NCBI GenBank assembly: GCA_947476335.1
Contig: CANJQH010000016.1
Coordinates: 1-56,014, forward strand
Direction: 5' to 3'
DNA length: 56,014 bases
DNA from: Anaerolineae bacterium
GTDB lineage: Bacteria > Chloroflexota > Anaerolineae > J036 > Brachytrichaceae
In this document: positions 27,216-36,037 of the stretch, piece by piece
How the letters are laid out: each line of letters begins with the position of its first letter
Position numbering within the stretch: the stretch's first letter is position 1
Translations under genes and position numbers: made by a program
Notes under the pieces: model-generated
The model's input: the letters and a program-made list of their open reading frames with translations, nothing else
The model's database searches: none
What the model was told of the DNA's origin: nothing

Positions 27216-27647
27216 ATGGATTTTCATATGTTCAAAATCGATCAAGATTCCATCACACGCGCATTTGAAAGCGCCGGTTTCGACGACGTAAGCTTCGAAG
27301 ATGAAATTGTCGCCCGTCGTGGTGACGAACGCGCATGGGAAGTCGTCATCGACAAGGCTGGCCGCGTCAAGGCGACGCTGGCCGAAGAAGCGCAGCATCC
27401 GCACGAACAAAGCTACCCGCTGCACAATCGCAAAGCGCTCGTGCTGATCGAACACAGCGTGCAGGTGACAGTCATGTTCAAGCTTGAGTCACCAGACGAA
27501 CTCGGCGACCTGCTCACATCGCTCGATCAGATTTCCGTGCGCAGCGAAGCGACGCCGCCGAAACCCAAAGCGGCAGCACCGCCGCCGCCGCCCGCTGAAC
27601 CGATTCCGAATGATCCATACACGTGGGACGGCGCAGACAGCATTTGA
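27216..27647 (+). CDS. Hypothetical protein with proline-rich C-terminus
   Basis: Not recognised. The 143-aa product (139 if ATG 27228 is used) has an acidic N-terminal half with regular strand-like alternation (WEVVIDKAGRVKATLAEEA, ALVLIEHSVQVTVMFKLE) and a C-terminal tail rich in Pro and Ala (PPKPKAAAPPPPPAEP). No signal peptide or TM segment, so probably cytosolic. It starts directly after a family A repeat and is convergent with panE (3-bp gap). Codon use resembles the neighbours, which supports a real gene. Confidence 0.55.
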   Translation: MDFHMFKIDQDSITRAFESAGFDDVSFEDEIVARRGDERAWEVVIDKAGRVKATLAEEAQHPHEQSYPLHNRKALVLIEHSVQVTVMFKLESPDELGDLLTSLDQISVRSEATPPKPKAAAPPPPPAEPIPNDPYTWDGADSI

Positions 27648-27650
27648 GAA

Positions 27651-28673
27651 CTACAACTCTGACGGCAGCTCAGTGCGCGATCCGGGAGTCGAGGCACGCC
27701 GCAGCAGCTCGTCGGTCAGCCAGCGATTGACGGGTGCGGCGATCCCAAGCTGCGCGGCGTGTTCGGCGATGCGGCCATTCAACGCGCCGACTTCGCTGCG
27801 CCCAGTGCAATTTGCGACGTCGGTGTAGAACGAGGGCCGCTTGCCGCCGCGTCCACGTGCGACGCGGCTCGCAAGCAGCAGGCGCGCGAGTGCGTCTGGC
27901 AAATGAGCAGACACCCACGCAAACAAGCGCGCGCTGTAGCCGGGCAGATTCACCACGGCAATCTTCAGCGCACGCATCACGGCCACACACTCGCGCACCA
28001 TGCGCATCTCCAGCGCGAACAGCCGCGGGTCAGCATAAACCTGCGCCACATCCACATCGAACAGCGCACTGCTCGCATTGCCGACAATATTGAGCAGCAT
28101 CTTCGACCACTTCATCGCGCGAAAATCTGCGAACACTTCGATCGACATGTGCTCACCACCACACTCGCGACGAAAGCGTTCGGCGAATCCAACGCCAGGT
28201 GCAAGATCCGCCAACCCCACTCCACCACCGAGGCGATCGAGTGCAATTTCGCCGAACGCGGCGCTGCTGATCGGACTGGTGAGTGTGCCCGCAGTCATAC
28301 GCTGCAGGTTGAAAATTTCAGCTGCCTGCTCTTCTGCACCGACGCCATTTTGAAAAGTGACGATCTGCCCGAGTCGTTCGGCATGCGGGTGCATCTCATC
28401 GAGCGCGGCAGCGAGCGCGTAACTCTTCACACACAACAGCGTGGCGTCGAAGGACTGTGCTTCAGCTGCAGCGCGCACCGATTCAAATGCACACAGCGCC
28501 GCAGGTTCAAAGGACCATCGCCCGCCATCGGGCAGCGCAACCTGCAAGCCGCGCGACTGAACAGCTTCGACGAAAGCTCCTCGCCCAACGAATGTAACGT
28601 GATGGCCAGCGCGTAAAAGATTCGCACCAATCCAACAACCAATAGCGCCTGCACCTGCGATCAAAATTTCCAT
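27651..28673 (-). CDS. panE: 2-dehydropantoate 2-reductase family protein
   Basis: Ketopantoate reductase family; makes pantoate for coenzyme A with NADPH. The 340-aa product begins with the Rossmann motif ILIAGAGAIGCWIGANLLRAG, has VTFQNGVGAEEQ and KSYALAAALDEMHP in the N-terminal half, and a C-terminal helical domain with the conserved MKWSKMLLNIVGNASSAL (catalytic Lys and Asn). Family members of this length are not always true PanE; no panB or panC is nearby. Confidence 0.72.
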   Translation of the reverse strand: MEILIAGAGAIGCWIGANLLRAGHHVTFVGRGAFVEAVQSRGLQVALPDGGRWSFEPAALCAFESVRAAAEAQSFDATLLCVKSYALAAALDEMHPHAERLGQIVTFQNGVGAEEQAAEIFNLQRMTAGTLTSPISSAAFGEIALDRLGGGVGLADLAPGVGFAERFRRECGGEHMSIEVFADFRAMKWSKMLLNIVGNASSALFDVDVAQVYADPRLFALEMRMVRECVAVMRALKIAVVNLPGYSARLFAWVSAHLPDALARLLLASRVARGRGGKRPSFYTDVANCTGRSEVGALNGRIAEHAAQLGIAAPVNRWLTDELLRRASTPGSRTELPSEL

Positions 28674-28686
28674 AATGCTATTTCTG

Positions 28687-28798
28687 GTACCTACTCAGGC
28701 CCAAATCAGTATTTTCCGCGAAACACACTATTCTCTCCCCCGAAGGGGGAGAGAATAGTGTGTTTCGCGTTGGAAAAATGGCTGGCCTGAGTAGGTAC
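28687..28798. repeat. Family A hairpin repeat, full copy
   Basis: GTACCTACTCAGG ... CCTGAGTAGGTAC, with stem CACACTATTCTCTCCCCC perfectly paired. Oriented opposite to the copy at 2928; 14 bp upstream of panE. Confidence 0.9.
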
Positions 28799-28805
28799 TA
28801 TTTCT

Positions 28806-28840
28806 GTAATTACTCAGCCATCCAGTTTTCCGGCGCGCAC
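28806..28840. repeat. Family A half copy
   Basis: GTAATTACTCAGCCATCC followed by a degraded arm; no matching right half. Confidence 0.5.
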
Positions 28841-28877
28841 CACACAATTCTTTTCCTTTTTAGAGGAAGGGATCTAC

Positions 28878-29735
28878 CTATTTCTGCTTGTCGATCATCA
28901 TCGACGTCATCGTGAGTGAACCAGCCAACGCATAATCGTTGAAATACGAGATGCCGTCGTCGTCATCTTTCAACGCCAGCGTATAAAGCATGGGCAGGTA
29001 ATGCTCGGGCGTAGGCACAGCAAGCTGCACAGCGCGGCCAAGCGATTTGTAATCCGCAAGGTGATCAAAGCGACCGGCATCGATCAGTTCCTTAAAAACC
29101 ATGTTCGCTTCGAGCGCCCAGTCGAGCCCATAGCGTGTGTTGAAGCCCTCGGTGGAGCCGGCCGGCAGCGCGATGCGACGCAGATTGTGCACCATGTTGC
29201 CGCTGCCGAAGATCAACACACCGCGACGACGCAGCGCAGCTAGTTCACGCGCCAGTGCGAAATGCTGCTGCGGAGTCATGCCAACATCAAGGCTGATCTG
29301 CACGACCGGCACATCAGCCGCAGGAAACATTTTGTTCAACACACTCCAGCAGCCATGATCCAGGCCCCATTCAGAATGGTCGAAATACACCTCCGCCAAC
29401 TGAATCACGTCGTGCGTCTCCTGCGCCAGCTGCATGCTGCCAGGAGCCGGATATTGCACGTCAAATAGCTCGCGGGGGAATCCGCCAAAGTCATGAATCG
29501 TGCGCGGCTTCTCCATCGCAGTGACCCGCGTTCCACGCGTTTCCCAGTGCGCCGAAACACACAAAATTGCACGCGGCTTCGGAATCTCACTTCCAACACG
29601 GCCCCACATACGAACCACGTCGTTGTCCTCGATCGCGTTCATTGGGCTGCCATGTCCGACGAACAGCACAGGCATCGCCTCGCTCGACTGCGAGACGTCG
29701 ATCATCTTGTCCAAATCGCGAAGTTTATTGCTCAT
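28878..29735 (-). CDS. Class III extradiol dioxygenase (LigB/DODA/YgiD-like)
   Basis: Non-heme iron or zinc ring-cleavage enzyme family. The 285-aa product has VLFVGHGSPMNAIEDN with the first metal His, VSAHWETRG, HSEWGLDHGCWSVLNKMFP, and FGSGNMVHNLRRI, the order found in YgiD/DODA proteins that cleave catechols such as DOPA. Start chosen at ATG 29735, where related proteins start; ATG 29771 is an alternative. The gene stands alone between repeat clusters, so the substrate is not indicated by context. Confidence 0.8.
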   Translation of the reverse strand: MSNKLRDLDKMIDVSQSSEAMPVLFVGHGSPMNAIEDNDVVRMWGRVGSEIPKPRAILCVSAHWETRGTRVTAMEKPRTIHDFGGFPRELFDVQYPAPGSMQLAQETHDVIQLAEVYFDHSEWGLDHGCWSVLNKMFPAADVPVVQISLDVGMTPQQHFALARELAALRRRGVLIFGSGNMVHNLRRIALPAGSTEGFNTRYGLDWALEANMVFKELIDAGRFDHLADYKSLGRAVQLAVPTPEHYLPMLYTLALKDDDDGISYFNDYALAGSLTMTSMMIDKQK

Positions 29736-29784
29736 GTTTTCAGAAACAGCATGATACTGGTTGTGCAACACACTCAGATTTTCT

Positions 29785-29896
29785 GTAACTACTCAGGCCC
29801 AAATCAGTATTTCCCGCGAAACACGCGATTCCTTCCCCCTTCGGGGCAGAGAATAGTGTGTTTCGCGTTGGGAAAATGGCTGACCTGAGTAGTTAC
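29785..29896. repeat. Family A repeat, chimeric stem
   Basis: Ends GTAACTACTCAGG / CCTGAGTAGTTAC. The left arm is CACGCGATTCCTTCCCCC but the right arm is GAGAATAGTGTG, which belongs to the other stem type, so the middle of the stem does not pair. Confidence 0.88.
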
Positions 29897-29903
29897 GATT
29901 TTC

Positions 29904-29909
29904 TACAAT
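29904..29909 (+). promoter_or_regulatory. Candidate -10 of the MFS gene (leaderless type)
   Basis: TACAAT ends 9 nt before ATG 29919, 8 bp after the family A repeat. Confidence 0.45.
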
Positions 29910-29918
29910 ACGCCGTTC

Positions 29919-31124
29919 ATGTCACACACGAAAATCACCGATTCACACGTACATTCACAACGGCGCAACGCACTCGCCCAAACCGCAGCCTATTGCGCAG
30001 CGTTCATCGGACTCGGATTATGCGGCGGATCACTCGGCCCATCACTTGCTGCGCACGCAGCACGCACTGGCTCAGACCTCAGCACAATCAGCAGCGTGTT
30101 CGTCGCCAGTGCACTCGGACGTCTCTGCGGCTCGCTCAGCGGCGGCTGGCTGCTCGACCGCACTCGCGGCCATACGCTCATGGCCATCGGTGCGCTGGCG
30201 ACTGCAGCAACGATGGCCTGCATTCCATTTACGGGAACACTGCCGGCGATGCTGACGGTGATGTTCTTTTACGGCATCGCAGTGAACTGGATCGACATCG
30301 GTGCCAACACGCTCATCGTGCGTGTGCACGGCGACAAAGTCGGGCCATACATGAACGCGCTGCATCTAGCCTTCGGCATCGGCGGCGGCATGGCACCGCT
30401 GATCGTCGGCCGCAGTTTCGCATTGAGCGGTGACGTGAGCCTGGTCTACTGGTTCCTCGCCGCACTGCTCATCCCACTCGTATTCTGGATGCTGAGTTTG
30501 CCAAACCCACCGCAGGTTACGCAAGCGAATCGTGCGCAAGGCGCAACTGCACCGCTTGGCATACTGCTGCTGCTCGGCACTTTTTTCTTCCTGATGGTCG
30601 GCGTCGAAATCACGGGTGCGCAATGGACATTCACACTCGGCGAACGCATCGGCCTGAGCAAAGAAGTCGGCGCACCAATGCTGGCATCATCATTTTGGTG
30701 GGCGTACTCAGCAGGTCGCCTGATTGCGATCCCGGTCTCGATGCGGCTGCGGCCGGGCACATACGTAGCGATCGATCTCATTGGCGCGCTCATCTGTGCA
30801 GTGATCACGCTCGTCGGGCTCACAATGCCAAACGCACAAACGCTCGTATGGATTGGCATCGCAGGAAGTGGAATATTCATCGCCTCTGCATTTCCCAGCG
30901 CGCTGAGTTTCGTCGGCAGCCGCGTCCCACTCAGCGGAGCGATCACCGGCCTGCTGTTCGCATCTTCCAATTTAGGCGTGATGATCGTCCCATGGTCGAT
31001 CGGCCAGGTTATCGATGGCGTTGGCTCACGAGTCGTGCCAATCACAAGCATGGTTGCATCGGCCACAGCCATCACAATTTTTGCGGTGTTGTTGCGAAGG
31101 CTGGGAAAGCAGAATTCTGTATAG
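29919..31124 (+). CDS. Major facilitator superfamily transporter
   Basis: The 401-aa product has about 12 hydrophobic segments with the MFS loop 2-3 motif in GRLCGSLSGGWLLDRTRGH. TM4-5 holds NWIDIGANTLIVRVHGD and PYMNALHLAFGIGGGMAPL, a pattern shared with the MFS at 51919-53058 (PFMNALHLMFGVGSLVAPL), so the two are paralogues. It resembles the fucose/sugar-like MFS group; substrate unknown. Bracketed by family A copies on both sides (29785-29896 and 31127-31238). Confidence 0.8.
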   Translation: MSHTKITDSHVHSQRRNALAQTAAYCAAFIGLGLCGGSLGPSLAAHAARTGSDLSTISSVFVASALGRLCGSLSGGWLLDRTRGHTLMAIGALATAATMACIPFTGTLPAMLTVMFFYGIAVNWIDIGANTLIVRVHGDKVGPYMNALHLAFGIGGGMAPLIVGRSFALSGDVSLVYWFLAALLIPLVFWMLSLPNPPQVTQANRAQGATAPLGILLLLGTFFFLMVGVEITGAQWTFTLGERIGLSKEVGAPMLASSFWWAYSAGRLIAIPVSMRLRPGTYVAIDLIGALICAVITLVGLTMPNAQTLVWIGIAGSGIFIASAFPSALSFVGSRVPLSGAITGLLFASSNLGVMIVPWSIGQVIDGVGSRVVPITSMVASATAITIFAVLLRRLGKQNSV

Positions 31125-31126
31125 AA

Positions 31127-31238
31127 GTAACTACTCAGGCCAGCTATTTTTCCAACGCGAAACACACTATTCTCTCCCCCGAAGGGGGAGAGAATAGTGT
31201 GTTTCGCGGGAAATACTGATTTGGGCCTGAGTAGTTAC
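31127..31238. repeat. Family A hairpin repeat, full copy
   Basis: GTAACTACTCAGG ... CCTGAGTAGTTAC with the CACACTATTCTCTCCCCC stem fully paired. It starts 2 bp after the MFS stop. Confidence 0.9.
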
Positions 31239-31283
31239 CTTGGAACTCGGAACTTTTTTCTGCTGCCTGCAATCTGCTACCTA

Positions 31284-32894
31284 CTACTCTTCGATGATTC
31301 CGTCATGCGCAACAAGCACACGCGTGGCAAAGCCCTGCACGAAGTAGCGATCGTGCACCACAGCAAGTGAGGTTCCTTCGTATGCGGTGAGCGCATGTTC
31401 GAACTGCGCGCGCGCCGGCAGATCAAGATGATTGATTGGCTCATCGAGCAGCAGGAAGTTGCAGCCCTGCGCCACAAGAAGCGCAAGCATCAGACGCGCA
31501 CGTTCGCCAAAAGACAGCGTGTCGTTGCGCGCGAGCGGCTGATCACCGGTGAACAGGAAGAAGTGCAAAAAACTGCGTGCATCTGTTTCACTCATCGGCG
31601 CTGCGCGGCGCAGGCTTTCAAGCGGCGTCAGATTCCGCTCGATCGTCTCCTGCTCCTGTGCGAAGTAACCCAGACGCACACTCGGGCCGAGGCGCAACAC
31701 CCCAGAAATCGGGGGCGTAATTCCAGCAATGGTTTTCAGCAGCGTCGATTTACCAATGCCATTTTCACCGAGCAGCACAATGCGCTCACCACGCCGCACG
31801 TGCAGCGATATATCGCGAAGCAATACGTGCTCACCATAGCCAACGGTCAAATGATCGAGCACGAGCACATCCTGACTTCCGCCTTCCGCTTTGAAATCAA
31901 CTTTCATCTGCCACGTGCTGCGTGGCTTGTCGATATGATCTTCCGTAAGCAGCTTGTCGATACGCGCCTCGATGCGCTTGGCGCGCGACAACGTGCCAAG
32001 GCTGCGATTGGCGAAAAATCCCTTGGCAAATTTATCACCGCTATCGGCCTTGCCTCCAACCTTAAATTTCGAGATGCCGCGCATATGCGCCGCAGCAACA
32101 GCCAGTCGCTCGATCTCATCCTGCTGATCCTGATACGTCTGCTGCAGCCGCTCACGTTCACGCGACTTCGCCGCAAGATAGTCGCTGTAGTTGCCGGCAT
32201 AGGTCATGAGGCTGCGCGTCGACGCATCGAGCTCATAAATGCGATTGACCGCACGATCGAGAAAGACGCGGTCGTGCGACACGATCAGCGCAGCACCAGG
32301 AAAACGCGCCAGCCATGCTTCAAGCCATTCGAGCATCCCAATGTCGAGATGATTCGTCGGCTCATCGAGCAGCAGCACATTCGGCTCACTCAACAACACG
32401 CTCGCGAGCGCCAAGCGCGTCTTCTGACCGCCGCTGAGATGACGTACGGGCGTGTCGAGCGGCACATCCGCCAGTCCAAGCTGGCTCAGAATTTCGGCAC
32501 GGTGCGCGTCGCTCGGATAGCCGCCCAGCGCCTCGAGTCGATCAAGTGCACGCTGATAATCGTCAATCACGGCGATGTCCGTGGCGACGGCCTGCGCATA
32601 GCGCTCGATGTCTTCGATGACATCTTCACGCGGATCGCGCAACACATCGACGATCTTCGCGTCGGGCGCAAAAGTCAGGCCTTGTTCGAGATAACCGATG
32701 CGCGCATTCGGATCGACCCACACGCTGCCCACATCAGGATGCTCACGACCAACCAGCAGCCGCAGCAGCGTAGTCTTGCCGGCGCCGTTCGGGCCGATTA
32801 ATCCAGCGCGCTCGCCGGGACCAAGAAAAAACTGGACTGCGTCGAGCACACGTTGTGCTCCATATGTTTTACCGAGATTACTTGCGCGAAGCAT
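31284..32894 (-). CDS. ABC-F family ATPase
   Basis: Soluble protein with two ATPase domains, of the ribosome-binding ABC-F type (translation factors and antibiotic resistance). The 536-aa product has Walker A GPNGAGKTT, signature HLSGGQKTRLALAS and LLLDEPTNHLD in domain 1; the linker with FKVGGKADSGDKFAKGFF; and GENGIGKSTLLK, TLSFGERARLML and LLLDEPINHLD in domain 2, where Thr of the usual DEPTNHLD is Ile. The start at ATG 32894 has GGAGAAG upstream; the open frame extends into a family A repeat. Subtype (Uup, EttA, resistance) cannot be set by eye. Confidence 0.85.
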   Translation of the reverse strand: MLRASNLGKTYGAQRVLDAVQFFLGPGERAGLIGPNGAGKTTLLRLLVGREHPDVGSVWVDPNARIGYLEQGLTFAPDAKIVDVLRDPREDVIEDIERYAQAVATDIAVIDDYQRALDRLEALGGYPSDAHRAEILSQLGLADVPLDTPVRHLSGGQKTRLALASVLLSEPNVLLLDEPTNHLDIGMLEWLEAWLARFPGAALIVSHDRVFLDRAVNRIYELDASTRSLMTYAGNYSDYLAAKSRERERLQQTYQDQQDEIERLAVAAAHMRGISKFKVGGKADSGDKFAKGFFANRSLGTLSRAKRIEARIDKLLTEDHIDKPRSTWQMKVDFKAEGGSQDVLVLDHLTVGYGEHVLLRDISLHVRRGERIVLLGENGIGKSTLLKTIAGITPPISGVLRLGPSVRLGYFAQEQETIERNLTPLESLRRAAPMSETDARSFLHFFLFTGDQPLARNDTLSFGERARLMLALLVAQGCNFLLLDEPINHLDLPARAQFEHALTAYEGTSLAVVHDRYFVQGFATRVLVAHDGIIEE

Positions 32895-32924
32895 AAAAAC
32901 TTCTCCGAGACCATCAATGATTTT

Positions 32925-32996
32925 GTAACTATCCAGGCCTAAATCAGTATTTCCCACAAAACACGCGCTGGGAAATAAACCAGCCTGAGTCGTTAC
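32925..32996. repeat. Family A short copy
   Basis: GTAACTATCCAGGCC ... CAGCCTGAGTCGTTAC with the central stem reduced to a few bases. Confidence 0.65.
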
Positions 32997-33086
32997 CACA
33001 TGACTGAAATTGGGTGCGATCGAAGATCAGAGAAGTGTGCGCATGATGCGCGCCTCGTCAGGCGCGTCTGGGAGTGTATCACCAAG

Positions 33087-35027
33087 TCAGTCGCCGATCA
33101 TCAGCGTGACCCCGTCATCCGCCGGATTTCCTGCTGCATCGAGCACTGCGAGCTGGCGGATTTGTGGATATGCGTACGCACCGAGGCGCACCCATTCCAC
33201 ATGCTGATCGCTGCTCGGCAGTGCGATGCGAAAACGCAGCGCGAGCAGATCACCGACGCGCCACATTGCAGGCGCAATGCCGCCGATGTCGGTCGATGCA
33301 ACGACAACATCGCCGACGCCCGTGCGCGCGAACCAATGCACGTCGCCGGCCGGAATTCCGACAACGCTGACGTATGCGTCCACGATTAACTCCGAGCCGA
33401 TGCGCTGTGCGCGATAGCCGATCAACCGCGCACCCCCTTCCCATTGCGCCTCGAGTACACGATAGTCGTTCAGCGTGAACGGCGGCGCATCCACTGCGAC
33501 GTACGCGCGTACGTCGCCGTCGTACACCGAAACGCGCTGGGCGTTCAAGGGCGCAACTTCGCGCAGTCGCACCAGCGCATCTTCAGCTCCAGGAGTAAAC
33601 AAGTACTGCGCACCATCACCGCGCAGGATCAGCCCATCTTCAGCGCGCGCAAAGCGATGCGGCACGTCGGACAGCAGCACGTCCATGATCGCCGCCTGCT
33701 CGTTCACCGCCGGATCGCCACCCGGCGTAACAACGATGACATCGGCGTTCGCACCACTGCGCACGCGCGCGCGCGCAAGATTCGCCGCGGTCAGCGCTGC
33801 GCGCACTGGCGGACCGTAGCCACCATTCGACGTATCGTGCAGCGCCACAAAATCCACAAAACGAATTGTGTTCCACATATGCCACGGCACGCTGATCATC
33901 AGCACAGCAACGACGAACGCACGCAGCAGCCGCGATGGCGCAGCACCCGCCATGCCAATCGCAATAAATGGAATCGGCAACAGCGGCAGCATGTAGTGCG
34001 GCTGCAGCGGCCGGCTCGACAACGCATGCGCGCCGACAACGCCGACGATCCATACCAGCAGCACGAACGCCAGTGCGCGCTGCGGGTGCGGGCGCACGAC
34101 TCGCACGACAAGCATGAGCAGCCCACATCCAACAAGCACAAGATTCAGCCAATCGATGCTGTTCAGCCACAACGGCGCCTGCGCCTGCCACTGCACGAAC
34201 GCAGCGCTTGTGAGCGAGCCCAGATTCATCCCGTCAGAAATCTGCGCCGCAAACATCAACGCAATGAGCACGTTGTTCGGCCCGACCATCTTCGATGTCT
34301 CTGTGCCGCCGCCAAACAGCGCGTGCAAATTTGTAAAGCCGCCGGCTGCGTCGTGTGCTAGCCACGCGCTGGCCAACACGAGCAGTGGCAATGCGCCAAG
34401 CAACGCGTGCTTCCAACGAAAACTGCGCCGCCCCAGCCATATCGCAACGACGACGGCTGGGGCCAGATACAACGCACTCAGATGCGCACCAACGCTCAGC
34501 GCAAGCCCCCAGCCAGTGATTGCCCAACCACGCGCACGCTTCAAATATACGAGCTCAACCAGCCCCCACAAAAGCAGCACCTGATAGATCGGCAACGGCG
34601 CCAGCCACGTCTTGCGTGCGAACTGCACAGCCCACGGCGCGACCGCAAAGCACAGCGCCGCAATCGTCGCTGCGCGCAAACCCAAAGTGCGCATACACAG
34701 CACCCACAGTGCACCCACAGCGGCAACGTCCAGCAAAATACGAAAAACAACGACGCTCAAAAAATCGGCCGTGAACAAATAAGGAATCGCCATCGTGTAC
34801 GCATACACCGGTGGATGCTCCACCACACTGCCGGAAAACGGTGCGGTCAACAGCAGCATCCCGTTCGCTACGTTGCGCGCATTCTGCAGGCCGCTCGCTT
34901 CGTCATAGCGCAGATCGAGCATGTCTAGCCGATACACGCGCAGAAAAACGGCAAGAAGCAGAATCATGAAAACAGAAAGAACTGCTTCTCGTGCTTTTCG
35001 TGCTTTTCGTGCTTTTCGATTGAGCAT
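33087..35027 (-). CDS. Polytopic membrane glycosyltransferase (GT39/PMT-like)
   Basis: The 646-aa product has about 10-12 TM segments in its first 400 residues and a soluble C-terminal domain (about 420-646). The first outside loop contains DLRYDEASGLQNARN, with the Asp-Glu expected for lipid-linked-sugar glycosyltransferases, and AVAPWAVQFARKTWLAPLP fits the PMT_2 family. Its N-terminus KARKARKARE comes from a 9-bp tandem repeat at 34991-35020, so the true start could be further in. No polysaccharide operon surrounds it. Confidence 0.7.
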   Translation of the reverse strand: MLNRKARKARKAREAVLSVFMILLLAVFLRVYRLDMLDLRYDEASGLQNARNVANGMLLLTAPFSGSVVEHPPVYAYTMAIPYLFTADFLSVVVFRILLDVAAVGALWVLCMRTLGLRAATIAALCFAVAPWAVQFARKTWLAPLPIYQVLLLWGLVELVYLKRARGWAITGWGLALSVGAHLSALYLAPAVVVAIWLGRRSFRWKHALLGALPLLVLASAWLAHDAAGGFTNLHALFGGGTETSKMVGPNNVLIALMFAAQISDGMNLGSLTSAAFVQWQAQAPLWLNSIDWLNLVLVGCGLLMLVVRVVRPHPQRALAFVLLVWIVGVVGAHALSSRPLQPHYMLPLLPIPFIAIGMAGAAPSRLLRAFVVAVLMISVPWHMWNTIRFVDFVALHDTSNGGYGPPVRAALTAANLARARVRSGANADVIVVTPGGDPAVNEQAAIMDVLLSDVPHRFARAEDGLILRGDGAQYLFTPGAEDALVRLREVAPLNAQRVSVYDGDVRAYVAVDAPPFTLNDYRVLEAQWEGGARLIGYRAQRIGSELIVDAYVSVVGIPAGDVHWFARTGVGDVVVASTDIGGIAPAMWRVGDLLALRFRIALPSSDQHVEWVRLGAYAYPQIRQLAVLDAAGNPADDGVTLMIGD

Positions 35028-35174
35028 TGTGCGTCGATTATTGACCAGTAAGCCTCCTGCGGGCTCCGCTTCGCCGCAATCTTCGCGCGAAAATCTTTTC
35101 CTTCACATTTCACGCTCTTCCCAGCTTGGCGTGAGGTCGGTCAGCTATTCAGATTTGCCCATAAACGGCGCAGC

Positions 35175-35424
35175 GGGTGTATCCGCTGTTTGGGGCGAAT
35201 TTCACGAAATGACGCGGGCCGTCACCCAGACCGATGGTCTGGGCTGGGGTTGCGTCGCGCCTTCGGCGCTTTTTCGACGGAACAAGAAAATGAGTGCGCG
35301 CCAACGGCGCAGTCCACCACGGCAGACCAATGGCCAGCCCCAAAGGGGCGGTCGCTTCCCCAGCCCAGGCGACGGCGACGCAATGGCGCGCTGTCAAATT
35401 TCGCCCCAAACAGCGGATGCACCC
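35175..35424. mobile_element. Family D element (copy 2)
   Basis: Termini GGGTGTATCCGCTGTTTGGG and its near-exact reverse complement; a perfect 8-bp target duplication GGCGCAGC at 35167-35174 and 35425-35432. Interior hairpin CCCAGACC-GAT-GGTCTGGG at 35225-35243. With flanks it fills the 438-bp gap 35028-35465; 35035-35165 holds nothing recognisable. Confidence 0.9.
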
Positions 35425-35451
35425 GGCGCAGCTATGCTCGGCAATCTGAAA

Positions 35452-35457
35452 TAAAAT
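35452..35457 (+). promoter_or_regulatory. Candidate -10 of the OGFr gene (leaderless type)
   Basis: TAAAAT ends 8 nt before ATG 35466. TCCTCC lies between them, the wrong strand for a Shine-Dalgarno. Confidence 0.4.
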
Positions 35458-35465
35458 TCCTCCCC

Positions 35466-36026
35466 ATGTCCAAACCATTCGTCGATTTCTTTTCCGGACG
35501 GCGTAACGATCATCGCGGCCGCACACTGGATGACTTGCAGGACCTTGACTACGATGCACTACACAACACCTATGACTATCTTTTGTGGATGTTTCCGCTG
35601 CCAGAGCGAAGCTCGCTTTTTCCTGAAATTCCTGCATTGACAGACGAAGACATTGCTGCTTTCCGCAGCAACGATGCATTGCGCATGAAGTTGAACACAT
35701 CGTTCCGCATCCTCATGCGCTTCTACGGCCTCGACATCTACGCCATGGAGAAGGGTCTTTTCGTTACTGAAATTCCGAGCTTTGAAGAGCGCAGCCGAAT
35801 CTGGCTAAAGACCAACAGCCCGCACTATCCACGCTTCAGCCGCATCATTCGCAGTCTGGCAATTCTCGGCATGGAGAAATATGCACACGCACTGGTCGAA
35901 GGCCTCGAACGAATTTACCTGACGCACGGCGCAGTCATTGGATCAGCAACACTGGCTGAGTGGCGTGCGACACTGCCCGCCGCACCAGTGAGAACACCGC
36001 AGGCGCCACAGGCACGTGCCGAGTAA
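35466..36026 (+). CDS. Opioid growth factor receptor (OGFr) conserved-domain protein
   Basis: The 186-aa product fits the OGFr conserved domain, named after an animal protein but also present in bacteria: DLQDLDYDALHNTYDYLLWM followed by FPLPERSS, PALTDEDIAAFRS, FRILMRFYGL, and HYPRFSRIIRSLAILGMEKY. The bacterial role is unknown; the protein appears all-helical and soluble. A short Pro/Ala tail ends it. The frame is open upstream into a family D element, but ATG 35466 with the TAAAAT box is the best start. Convergent with the SDR gene. Confidence 0.72.
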   Translation: MSKPFVDFFSGRRNDHRGRTLDDLQDLDYDALHNTYDYLLWMFPLPERSSLFPEIPALTDEDIAAFRSNDALRMKLNTSFRILMRFYGLDIYAMEKGLFVTEIPSFEERSRIWLKTNSPHYPRFSRIIRSLAILGMEKYAHALVEGLERIYLTHGAVIGSATLAEWRATLPAAPVRTPQAPQARAE

Positions 36027-36037
36027 CGCAGTCGACG

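Noticed and set aside
31395..32801. 468-aa open frame antisense to the ABC-F gene
   Set aside because: Mirror of a well-supported ABC-F coding sequence; composition is typical of a shadow frame.
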